Source of the DNA: Cephalopachus bancanus | Lineage: Eukaryota; Chordata; Mammalia; Primates; Tarsiidae | Direction of reading: 5' to 3' | Length of the DNA: 64,000 bases | NCBI GenBank assembly: GCA_027257055.1 | Contig: JAPVLO010000384.1 | Coordinates: 1-64,000 of the forward strand | In this document: in pieces, positions 11,501-24,300 of the stretch | How the letters are laid out: every line of letters begins with the position of its first letter | Numbering within the stretch: position 1 is the first letter of the stretch | Translations under genes and position numbers: made by a program | The notes under the pieces: generated by a model | Seen by the model: the letters and a program-made list of their open reading frames with translations, nothing else | The model's database searches: none | Told to the model about the DNA's origin: nothing

Positions 11501-14500
11501 AAGAAATTTGTACTTTACAACAAAAGCCCATACTGACAAGGCCTAACTATGGTTTGCATGTCTGACTGAGCTAATCTGCATTTTCCCAAAATGCTTTGTA
11601 TTCTAACAAACCCTATAATTAACTCACCTACCTTAATTCATCAAAAGCAACATTTTAATTATTATATCCTGACATGTTTGCAGTTTGAGCGCTCAAAACC
11701 AAACATGACGCAAACATGCAACCACATTAATCCAAAAATGCAGTTTCGGTGACAAATGACGTACAGATTCTGAGGGTCTCGTGCCAGCCACAGGAGAATA
11801 CACAACACGATACTGCTGCACCGGTCCGGGTGCGGGGTCCCAGCGGACGTCCAGGCTGTTGGGCGTGGGATTGTACACTTGGACGTTTCTGGCCAGTCCT
11901 CTCACCACTGAGGAAATGAAAGACAACACCTGTTTTTCAGGTCTGTTTATACACATCAAGCTTTTGTTATCACTTTTCCAGAACATGCACTCCGTAGCAG
12001 AATAAAACGCTATCGTCTTTAACTTCTAATTACCCACACACAGCAGCAGATTAAAACTCTCCAAAAACAAATTTAGTCCAAGTTAGCAACTATGGCCTTT
12101 GTCTATAGGGAAGCAGCATGATTTTTAATCAAAATGAGCTAGAAAAAGTGGTAGAACTGGACAGGCCATAAAGGGACATGGGACAGGAAAAAGAATTGGG
12201 AAAGGCGCTTCAGTTTTCCAACACAGGTAATGGAAAGAAGAAGATAAATTTTGAGTCTGCCTTCTAAATAAAACCTGACAACTATGGAGTCCATCTAATT
12301 CAGTTAGCTGGTTTCAACCATTCATTCCTTCTTCATTTAACAAATAACTACTCAGTACCTTCTGCAATGAAGAGAAAAGGAAAAGGAAAAAAATAAAATA
12401 TTATCAGTTGTCAATTAACCGCAGCAATCGAGACTTAGAAAAACCTTCAAATTAAACCCGTGTACTGGTCCCAAACACCAGTCCGGCCAATAATATCTTC
12501 CTAGACCACTAATCTTTTATTTTTTTACCAAAAAGAGACATTAAGACTTGTTTCCTCTTAACTCTCAGTATGTTTTGAAAGCCAAAAAAGTATTTATAAG
12601 TCTGCACAAAAGCCTGTAAGCATTGCTACAAAGAATATTAAAATCACTATAACCTGGATTCTCAAATAAAAGTGCACAGACTGGCCGGGCTCAGTGGCTC
12701 AGCCTGTAATCCCGCGCCTTTGGGAGGCAGAGGTGAGTGGATTGTCTGAGCCCGCGGGTTTGAGACCCGCCTGGGCAACTTGGCGAGACCTCATCTCTAC
12801 AATAAATCAAAATGAGCCAGGTGTGGTAGCACGTGCCTGTAGTTACAGCTACTCGGAAGGCTGAGGCGGAAGGATCGCCGGACCCCAGCAGGTCGAGGCT
12901 ACGGTGGCCAGGAGCGGCCACTGCACTTCAGTCTGGGTGACAGAATGAGACTCCAACTCAAAAAAAATAAAAAATAAAAGTGCACAGACTTAGCCGGGTT
13001 CGGTGGCTCAGCCTGTAATCTCGCACCTTTGGGAGGCTGAGGTGAGTGGATTGCCTGAGCCCGCGGGTTCGAGACCCGCCTGGGCAGCGAGACCTCATCT
13101 CTACAATAAATCAAAAAGTCAGCTGGGTGTGGTAGCACATGCCTGTAATTCCGGCTACTCGGAAGGCTGAGGCGGAAGGATCGCCAGAGCCCAGTAGGTC
13201 GAGGCTGCGGTGGCTGGGAGCGGCCACTGCACTCCAGTCTGGGCGACCAAGTGAGACTCCAACTCAAATAAAAAAGTGCACAGACTTTTCAGACCAAAAG
13301 AGTACTTCAGCAAACCAGAAACTGTGCAATTTCGTCATGTGCTGAACAGACTTTAACAATTCACACTATGAACGCCAATTATAAACACGGCTTCATACAA
13401 ATTTAGAAGGTACAAAGCAAAGCTCAATGAATTTTTGCCAGTGAAAGAGAATAACTAAAGCAGCATACTGATGATTATATACACATTTATAAATCCTTAA
13501 ATCATCATTTCAAAAGAATGCCCTTATACATCTGTTATGTTACATACCAAAATGTTAACACTTGATGGTGGTGTCTGGGAGATAAACTACAGCTAATTTT
13601 CATGTTTTGTATCCTATCATTCTAAACTTTCCAAATTTTCTTTGATAAGCTTATACGGCCTTTATCACGAAAAGCAAAATTTAGGATGAAAACTCAACCT
13701 TCTGCTTTGGGACTTACAAGTTCTTCCAGTATCTGATGTGCGCCCTCCGTCACCTTCAGTATAAACAGGCACTACTGTCACCGTGTATGGGGTGTCCGGC
13801 TGCAGATTCCTGAGAATGGCATAATTGGTATTCCCGGGGATTGGCACCTAATGATTGAAATGAGACATAATGCATTTGTTTGGAAAAACTTGCAAGACAA
13901 ATAATACTTCAAACCACATAACACCAATGCAAAAACAAGTCGAGAATCAGATTCGTAACACAGGATGTCATGATGTGTTCAGCCCACCCCATAAACTGTG
14001 TACTTCTCAACACCCCTCCGCTCACCCAATGCTCCTCTTGCAGAAAGTCCTTGAGTGACCTCTCTTCTCGTCCCCAGCCCCACAAGTCCTCTGCCACCCA
14101 GGCTCTAAGGCACAACACTTTACCCTCTGTCAAGTCCCATTAAACAAATACGAGCTTCTTCAGCTCTAAAGCAAACTGGTTACTTCCTGTAGTTCCACTT
14201 CTGAGTCCCTTAGCTACAGCTGAAACAAACTAGCATTTTCATTAGGGGACATAATTACCAGTTCCTCTGGGCCACCTGCTGTGGGTGCATAAAAGAGCTT
14301 GTACTGGCGAGGATTTCCCTCTGCGTGGTCCCAGCGAGCATTCAGGGTGCTGGTAGAAGGATCATACACTCTTAGATTCCTCACAGTGTTCAGAGGTTCT
14401 GAAATGCACAGACGTCACACGCATTAGAGTGCCAACAGCCACGCACACACGAAACACAGGCTCACGATGGCTCCCAGGCACCGCGAACACAGCAAGCACC

Positions 14501-17500
14501 CCACACTCATTTGCTAAAGTAGCAAATAAACAGCACACTTCGGGTGTCCGTGTGGTCCGGCGCCTGGGTCTCATCTACCCACAAGACACTTGGGCCTCAA
14601 GACACTTTTTGATCCCCAAAAGTAATAGCATCCTTCTCCACAAAGAGAGACGGATCATTCCAAGCAAAGATGTTTAAAGCGATTAATACCCATTTTTAAG
14701 GAATTTTAAGCCATTAGGAAAACTCTGTGTCGCCCAGGGTTTCCAGGTAAAGATATGATTCCGTTTCAACAGTGATTATTAAAGAAGCCACGGGGACCAT
14801 GGTTTCACTTACTGGTCTTGCCTCGTCCGGTCATGTGACCTCCTTCACCATCGGGATACAAAGAGGACACAGTGATTGTGTAAGGCGTGTCAGGCTTCAG
14901 CTTCTGCAGGATCACGCTGTTCTGTCGTCCTCCTATTGTGGTCTTGAGCAAAACAGGCCTTGGTAAGTATTAGCCTTGTTCTCTCCATCCTTGTTAATCT
15001 GTGAGATGAACCTCGTTCTGCAGGGACATCGTTTGAGAACCTTGCCAAGCTCTCAAATTGTGTACCACCGTGAAGGCTTAAAATATAACTTATGGTACAA
15101 TTTTAAATGTAAAACGTGAACCTCAAATAATAAAAAGGATTCCAAGCTTTGGACTAGTGGCCCCAAAGAGATATTTCAACTTGCTAGCCACCAAGACTGC
15201 AAAATGTCATCCAAAATATTTCACAAAACTCTTGAAAAAAAAGGCAGTAATCAGAAGTGAACTACAAAGGGACTTAAAGATACCAAATAATTGCATAATT
15301 TAAGGCTCCACCCCATTCAGTATTATTCTTACTTTTTTGACAGATGGTTTTTATTTGCTTTAGAAACACATTAAGATGATTCAGCAAGAGATCTAAAGCC
15401 TTTGGTGTTTCCCCCAAAACACTGTCTCTCTAATAGCATTAGCTGTGTCAACAACGTGGCCAGACCCTCTGCCAGGCCACACTTGGGCAGGGGCTCCCAG
15501 CTGTCTCCATGACACCAGCCCTGTGGTATGAAGCTTTTCAATTTCCTCCAATTAGGGAGTTGGAAGTTTTTTTATTCATCGATGGAGGCCATCCAGCTAT
15601 CTTGTTGAAAGAAAATTTGTACGATTTGTTAACAGTCTACCAAATTCAAATGTTTATGCCATACTAATTATAATCGCATGAAGACGGCTTGTGGCCCACA
15701 GTACAAGCGCTCTTGTGGAGGGCTGGAAGCTTTAGGACAGACCAGATGTTTCCATCTCAGCACACATCAGCTCAAGCAGCCTAGGTTTCAGAGGAGGGTC
15801 AACGAATCACTGGAGTCATCCTCAATGTGACAAATCGAACTATAGTGCTCATTTTGATCAATGTCACCTTTGAGGAGATGAGAGAAAGCTCTCAGTATCA
15901 ATATATGCCATTTTTATAAAACTTCGATATGTAACAAAACTGAAAGCATCTACTTAGGATCACTATATCTAGCCTTACCAGTAAGCAGAGGGGTATCTGC
16001 CTAGTTCTCTCACCCAACTCTCCAAAATAATTCTAGCATGACTGACTCATTACTTTGGTGATTTCATGGACTAGCGTAAAAATGCAAGTACTTCTAAGAA
16101 TAAGAAAACTTAAGAGGTTTAATACTATACAGATGATAAGTTTATGAGACTCCTGATGATAACCAGCAGCTAAGGGAGAGTAAAAGAGACATGGGAGAAG
16201 CAGTTAAAGCATCCGTGTCACCAAGGAGGGACACACTCAGAACAAGCACAGTTGCTTTTCTGTTTACCAAAATCTGGCCTGCACAGAAGAAAAGAAGCTC
16301 TGTTTCTGAGACAAAATAATCAATCATGTAATTTGTTTTGTCTTATTTTTATACAAAAGTCAGCTAATTACAGTTGATATTTTGTTTGTTATTGATAACA
16401 AACAAAATATCAAAACAAATTTAGACAAAACAAATTCTCAGTTCAAATGCATTATATGAGCTGATACTGGGTCTATGGAAACCTGAAAAGACCCTCACAC
16501 TAGGGGTGGGACAGTTTTGATCTTACTTAATGATTAGTATCAGAGATCTTGAACCACACACCTTTCACCGCCACCAGCCTCTACCTCGACTAACTCCACT
16601 AGATTGGTAAGAGATATGACCCACCAGCTGGAGCTCAGCAAGTCAGTTGATTGATTAAAGGCTAATAACACATGTGTCTCTAAGCCTATACAGGGAACTA
16701 TGACAGGCAAAAAAGTCAATAAAATCCTGGGCCTCGCCAAAAAAAGCTATTTGAAATAAATCAGAAAGCATAATCCTATCTGTGCAAAAAACATGGCAAT
16801 TCCTGACTTAGGATAATGTGTGCAGTTCTAGTCACACACTTCACAAAAGCAAAACTGGAGAAAACTCAAGGGCAGACCAAGGTTACATGAAATAAGGGAA
16901 AGGTAAGGAAGAAAAGATGACGGCTGAGTTCCAGCCCTACCATCTTTCTTGGGTACCTCTACTTGGGCAAAATAAAAGTGAGAAATAGTGTGCATTAAGC
17001 AAATGGGCTCCCAGATCTAGGAGATATCCTATGACATGCAAAGATTCCCAAAAAAAGGAAAAAAAAAGAACTTTCAGTACTTTATGAAGTTAGAGAGATG
17101 GACTGAAGATACAGAGACCCCAAAACTATCCAGACACCTTCCTAGATAATCCAGCCCTAAGAGTTGTTAAGGAACATGTGGATACATTGAGGCAATGCCA
17201 ATGCTTTGAAGCTGTTATAAAGAGTAAAGAGCAACTAACATCTCCCACAAAAACATCCACTGGATCTCCATGACGGCCCTGCAGATGGAGCGCCAGCTAG
17301 AATCAGATGGTTCCATCCTGCTCAGCACAATTCACACCCCTTACGAAAGGAAGTATGACTGATGAAACACTGAGGGCAAAGAGGCTAGAGAGGGTCTGGA
17401 GGGAAATGGGCAGAATTGAGCCAAGTTACAGCTTCTACAGAACAAATTACCGTTTGCTCATTGCCTTCCCCTGATGAAGGCTGGTAGATGATTCTGTATT

Positions 17501-20500
17501 TCTGCACACGGCCAACAGCGGGATCCCACTTGACAGTCAAGCTATGAGAAGTGGCGTTGTACACTTGAAGGTTCCGTGGGCCACTTTTTGGAGCTGAAAG
17601 AAGATTGTCAAAAAACAAAGTAAGCACACAGAGCAATGCTTCCTCCTAAAATAGACACGGTTCCCAAAGAAATCAAAGGAATTTATATCTCTAGACCTAA
17701 AATTAAATTAGACTCCTTAATAAAGATGGTCACTGAATCTTAAATGACTCCTTAGTATGGACTGAATGTTCATGTTCCCCTAAAAAATGATATGCTGAGG
17801 CCCTAACCTCAAGTGTGACAGTCTTTAGAGATGAGGCCCTTAGAAGGCCATTGGAGTTAGATGAGGTCGAGAGAGTGGAACTCTTCTTGTGGAATTAACT
17901 CTTATGAGAGGAGACATGAGACAGCTTGTTCTCTCTGCCATGTGACGACACAAAGAAGAAGCAACTGTCTACAAGCTGGGAAGAGGATGCTCACCAAGAA
18001 CTGAACTGGATAGCACCTTGATCTTGGACTTCCCAGTCTCCAGAATTGTGAGAATATAAACTCCTGCTATTTAAGCCATTCAGTCAGATATATTTTTACA
18101 GCAGCCAAGGTGACTAATACACTCCTCAGCAAGTAGTAGCAAAACAAAGGCTTTCAAGAAAGGCCTATTTAGAAGAGGCACTAATCAACACTTTCAACTT
18201 AAAATCAGAAGGCTTATTCACAACATTATCTCATGGTATTTTTCATTCACTCGTCCATTCATTTACTTGTTGTCTGTTCACTCAAACAGTCCAGCAAAAT
18301 AAGTTCTTACCTTGTGTTGGTAAGGGTGGCAAACGCACTGAAATAAAACAGAATTTGTGGAAGCATTACTTATATAGCTGCAGCTCTAGTTTCTGAAAAA
18401 TTAACTTCAAAATATCAGGGTGAAAGCCAAACACCTACATGTGCGTTCGCTGCCACTCAAGTCCTCGCTTTCAGACTCGTCAGGATAGATGGCAGTAATG
18501 GAAACTTCATAGAGAGTGTTGGGATTCAGGTTTTCAAATACCAAAGTATTTTCATCTCCATTTAAGATGGTCTTGAAGAAAAAGGACATACCCACACAAA
18601 ATTAAGTCTCCACTTCTATTATGGCAGTTTGTTGACATCAGTTAGCCAGAAGTTCCTCCAGCTTTGATATGTGCCCTGAGCTCACGTCATTAGGAGGAAA
18701 AAATGCTTATCTGGTAACAGAAGCAATACGTATTTCAAGCAAGATTCCATGCAATAAAATGGGACATGAAAGTGAGAGAGAGAGTGATAAAGAGAGGTAA
18801 CACCACCTCCATCTTATCTGAGCTTCCATAAGGTGACCAGGTGATTCTGTAGAGAGACACGTCGGAGGCACTATGGTCCCACGTGCCTCTGAAGCTCTCT
18901 GGTGTCACTTCGGTAATCCTCAGGTTTGTCGGGGCAGGCACTGGTCCTGCCACAAGAAAAGGCAAGACTAAGTTTTTAATGTGAGCTACAAATTTAATTT
19001 AACATAGTAAAACTGCCTTGTTTTATTTTATGGGGCAGGGGAAAAACTGATGGAACATACTGCTTAGAACCAAGTATTTCACCAACTCAGTTCATTTGAA
19101 AAATGAATTAGAGCTCTGAAAACTGCAAGCATTGTATGAATATAATCAATTATACCAGTATCCTATTGAAGTGATGATTTTTTTAAAGATACTATTTAAT
19201 AGTGACCTTTTAACTCTGTGTTTTCTAGTTTTGTTGTGTCTCCAACTTTTTGAGAGTCTAATGAGAACCATGAACTCTTTCATGCAGTGGTACTCAAAGT
19301 GTAAACGCTGGCACATATAGAGAGTTCATGGACCTTCTCCAGTTCACCATTAACCCAGAGACCCTGGGTTAAGAGAACTTCCTTTGTACCCAAGAATGTC
19401 ACAAAGAAAGCATGCTGCCATATTATGTATTCAAGATGGTGCCCAAGGAAATAGTTATTCATTTGTTCAGAATTTGTTGATCTGATACTCAAAAGGAAAG
19501 AGTATCATTTTTATTTTTAAAAAGACACATATCCCTAGAGTTTAAAAATGAGAAAGTCCACCTTACTTTAAACAACACTGAAAGCATTACATTTTAACAA
19601 CTGACTAAAACATACCTGCCTCAACATACAGTGAATTCCAAACTAGGAGTATTAGCACAAGAAAGGGATACTGAGCATGTCATGACCCAAGCAATCCATG
19701 CATAAGCTTTTCCCCATAGACTACTAACCTTAAACACAACATGGAGCAGAATGTACTGACCCCGTCTGGAGAACAGAACACCTAGAGACCCAGGTGTCTG
19801 CTGAAATCTCACCTCCCAGCCCTTCCACTGACCAGGTACTCTGGTTGGTTTGCAGTACCTTTGTTTTTTAACATTTGCGACCACTTCTGGGTTTGTATTG
19901 ACAATGATTCCTCTATCTCCTGGTAACCAAAGCCAACTACACAAAACTCAGAGTCGTCGAAAATTTGTTCTAATAATTCCAATGAAAAAGCCCACTGAGT
20001 CAAAGAAAGCAGAAATCTTAAGGTTTAAGAACATATATTGAAAATCTAGCATGCTAACCTACCCACTTCGCTAGCCTTTTTTCTGTCTTCCTTTTCTCTT
20101 TACTATGCCTGTGTCATCCCTCAGTCTACTCATGCACAGGCGTTCATTCTCATCTCTAGCCACGACCCTTACCAGGTAAGAACTGATGCCAAGAAGACAA
20201 TTGAAAAGTGCTAAGAGATTTCACACAGTAAGAAAAAAGCAGTCAAAAAGGGAGAAGCAGATATGCCTACAGTTAAGGGAAAGGTTGTGACATTTGACAA
20301 GATGCCCTGGTTAAGTGCAAATGCTGGGCGCTAAAGCTTTGACGAATCTTTGGAGAGGAATCTACTGGTGGGAGGTAAAAGTTCCAGACCACAGCACTGA
20401 TGCCACCACTCGGTTACTAGATGAGGTTAGGCAAGTCGTTCAAATTCTCTAGACCTGTGCTGTCCACCATGGGTACCACCAGTCATATGTGGCTATTCAG

Positions 20501-21325
20501 CATTTAAAACGTGGCTAGTCCGAGTTGGGATGTCTTATAAGTGTAAAATGCACACTGGTTTTTGAAGAATTATCACAGGAAAAGAGTGCAATAATCTCAC
20601 TAATGATTATTATACTAATTCATGTTGACATGATATATTGGATATACTGTGTTGATACAATATTATTAAAATTAATTTAATCTATTTTGACCTTTTTTAA
20701 TGTGAATGCCAGAAAATTGTAACCTACTATGCAGCTCTGCTTATTTTCGTTTGGAATACTGCTCTAGACCTTTTTTTTTTTTTAATCACTATTTGGATTA
20801 GGTCACTATATGCAGAGCACTGGATTAAGTAATTATGTGCTGAGCGCAGCATTAAATAATTAAGTGTCAGGTGCTAGACATACAAAGTTGAGCAAAATAA
20901 ATGTCTCTGTCTCCAGCAGGAGGAGGAGGAAAGTAGTAGAACAGAGAGAAAAAGACCAACAGAAAATAATAATTGAGTTGAATACTATGGCATACATGAG
21001 AGGGAGGGAAACTGACATCCCTGGAAGCAGAATCAGAATACAGCCGGAAGTTAGGTCTCTGGCAGGCTGCCCAGGGTCCTTGCCCCACTCCTGAGGCAGT
21101 ATCCCCTCCCTCCAACCACAGAGTCTAAAAGTCTCCTGACATTCCTTACATGACCCCTATGTTGTTAATTTTTTAATCTCCACAATTAAATCATGAACTG
21201 TGGAGGGCAAAGAGGTACTTTGCCCTTTGATAACACTTTATATGTAGTAAAATCCCCCAAAATTTGAAACTAATTCATCTTTTCCAGAGCAAATGTCCAT
21301 CATACATCAAGGAAACTTCCCCAAC

Positions 21326-21378
<53 letters not shown>

Positions 21379-24300
21379 GGCTGGAAGGTGAATCAGCCAC
21401 AGTGGCTGACAGAAAGTATCATAAAGGATTGGACACAAAGATAGAAAAGGGGACACTTAGATACAAAGAATAATAAGCGGAAAAACAATCTACAAATCCA
21501 AGTGTTATTAAAAACGGGCAACAACCACGTTAGGAAATAAAATGACCCAGGAAGTCGAGATGCATGTGCCTATGAAGTGCTGTTTGTTTCCCTTCCTCGA
21601 CAGAGCAAAGAGCACAACTCACGGGTGGTTTCTTGAGCCATCACTGGAGGAGACTCTCCCTCATCGTACACTGCAGAAACGCTGACTGTGTACAGGGTTT
21701 GCGAGAAGAGGTCTTTGAGGGGGATGCTGGTCCGTGATCTGTCCACCTCCACCTACAGCAATGACAGAGTAGTGGAACCATGCGCACAAAGGGTTTGGTT
21801 TTGACATTGCTGTTTACTATACCACTCAGTCTAAGAACTGTGACAAGAGAAAAACAGTGTTTTCCAATCAGCATAACAATAATCCAGACACTGGATGCTG
21901 TTTAAACATTTCCAAAGCAGAACAAATATACATGCTAGAGCGATGTTGGCAAGCTTGTCTAATGTGATGACTGCCTGCGGGTTCAAACAACCTAACCTTC
22001 TCAAATTTCGCCTTGCATCACTGCTTCAGCCCTTTCAGAATGTTCTGTGCACAGTGTGATTCCGGTGCCATGCACAGAGCCTTGTGAGATCCACTGGGCA
22101 CTGCACCCCATTTGGATGAAAACCCAGAGCAAAATAAATGCATGCATGTGCGTACATCAGCTCTTGTACAATCCGCAAATGCTGACTCAGTCCCTGGGCG
22201 CTCAGAGAAGCAATTTCTAAGTTCCGAAAGTGTCTCTGAGCCTCTGACATCCACACTCCCTCAAGCGCACGCAAGTTTTCGACATGTTGCTGGCGAAGTG
22301 CCTTCAGGGATTCCTACTTCGAACTGGGTTACCATGGAAACAGCTGTCTAGCTTCCCCAGGATGTCCACTCCTAAAGGGACACTCATCCAACAACAGTTC
22401 CCTCTTTTCTATCCTGTCAACTGTCCCACCCTCCCGGCATCCAACAAACTCCCCCTCCTCTTTCCTGCATATATTTGCTACCTTTGATTTTTAGAAATAG
22501 TATGACATTTCCTAGTGACTCAAAGAATGGAGCGCATCATCTAAGGCATCTGGATAAGAAGGAAGCACACCATTTAGACTCTAACTCTTTATCTACTAAG
22601 GAATGATGTGTTTGAGACTCATGTCACCCAGCAAACTATTTTTAAACTCAAAACAAGACAGTCCAATATAGTATTGACTTCTTTTAAAAATGCTTTATTC
22701 ATGCCACATGTGTGCATTACTCTATGAAGAAAACGTGCTATCATAGGAAGTTCTTTTGTTACATTGATGAGTTATTTTGTTAAACCTAAGTAGGAAAGCA
22801 AGCATTATCGGGTCCATCCTGGTCTCCCACCTACCTCTTTGGCCTCCTCTTCCGGCGTTTTGTATCGAACCATGTATTTCCGCACTTTGCCAGGTGCAGG
22901 TTCCCATAAGACATTCATGGTGCTGTGAGTCACGTCTCTGAGCTTCAGATCCTGAGGTCTGGGTAAAGGCACTGGAGAAGCACAAGGCATTAGAGCCAGA
23001 CACGGTTCTCAACCACGAAGCTCTCAAATGTCCACACAAGCTTTCAAGAAGTTGTTTGGAGAGGTGTTAAAGACACATGGCAAAATAACTGAAAAAATGA
23101 CTATGGTGATAAAAAGTACCATGTTTATACCAGATAGAGCCAAATTCTTTTTAGGAAGGTTTAAAAAAAATAGGATCGAGGCAACCCCTTTGGGTCCTCT
23201 CCCATCATGGGAGCTTTTCTGTCCTCTCAATAAATCCTGTTTTCTCAAAAAAAGAAATTTTAAAAAATAGGATCTATTGTTGGATACAGTGGCTCACACC
23301 TGCAATTCCAGCATTTTGGGAGACCAAGGCAGGAGAATTACTTGAGCTAGGAGTTTGAGACCAGCCTGGGCAATATAGCAAAATCCCATCTCTACAAAAA
23401 ATAAAAATGAGAACATTAGCTGAGTGTGGTGACACGTGCCTACAGTCTCAGCTACGTGGGAGGCCAAGGCAGGAGGATCACTTGAGCCCAGGAGTTCAAG
23501 ACTTCAGTGAGCTATGATCTCACCACTGCACTCCAGTCTGCATAACAGAGCGAGACCCTATCTCTAAAAAAAGGTCTTGAAATTAGGATATATTTAATTG
23601 TTTGTTATCCTAAGTCTAACTTCTCATTTATATGTTAATCTTCTTCCACCCTGTTTAAAGAATCTCTTGCTACTCAGCCATAATATATCATAATTCATCC
23701 TAAATGTATAGTTCATGTTTCTTTATCAGATATTTAAGTCAGTTAGGATGGAAAACAAAATCAATAGTGTTATGCTATGCTCCCTTAAGAATCTGTTAGA
23801 AAAATAGTTACAAGAGTAAAGAATGAAGATGGGCCAACATTAAGTAGCCAATACCCTCATCAAAAAGCCCACAGAAGTTGAATGGTTAAAAGAAAATCCA
23901 AGTCGGGAGTGGTGGCTCAAGCCTGTAGTCCAAGCGCTTTGGGGGATCGAGGCAAAAGGGCTGCCTGAGCCCAGGGGTTTGAGACCCGGCCGGGCAACTT
24001 GGTGAGACCTCGTCGCTATAATAAAATCAAAAAATTAGCTGGGCGTGGTAGTGCACGCCTGTAGTTCCAGCTACTTGGAAGGTTGAGGCAGAAGGATTGC
24101 CGGAGCCCAGCAGGCCGCGGCTGCGGTGGCCATAACCATGCCCCACTGCACTCCAGCCTGGGCAACTGAGTAAAACTCCAACTCAAAAAAAAAAAAGAAA
24201 AGAAAATCCAAGTGATGGATTTCTGCCAAGTCTCACAAAACTTGACCTTCATAAGAGGAGGAGGAGGAGAGGAAACTGATTTCTTCTTGTCCTGTGAGCT

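Larger units (their letters stand above)
11908..13717. other. COL12A1: Intron 29/30 of COL12A1
   Basis: 1,810 bp, containing the tandem Alu pair (12683-13274). The flanking parts show no further elements I recognise. Confidence 0.7.
18947..21622. other. COL12A1: Intron 22/23 of COL12A1
   Basis: 2,676 bp. Contains the MIR and hAT-like relics and the (CA)n tract. The stretch 18950-20375 shows nothing I recognise. Confidence 0.7.
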
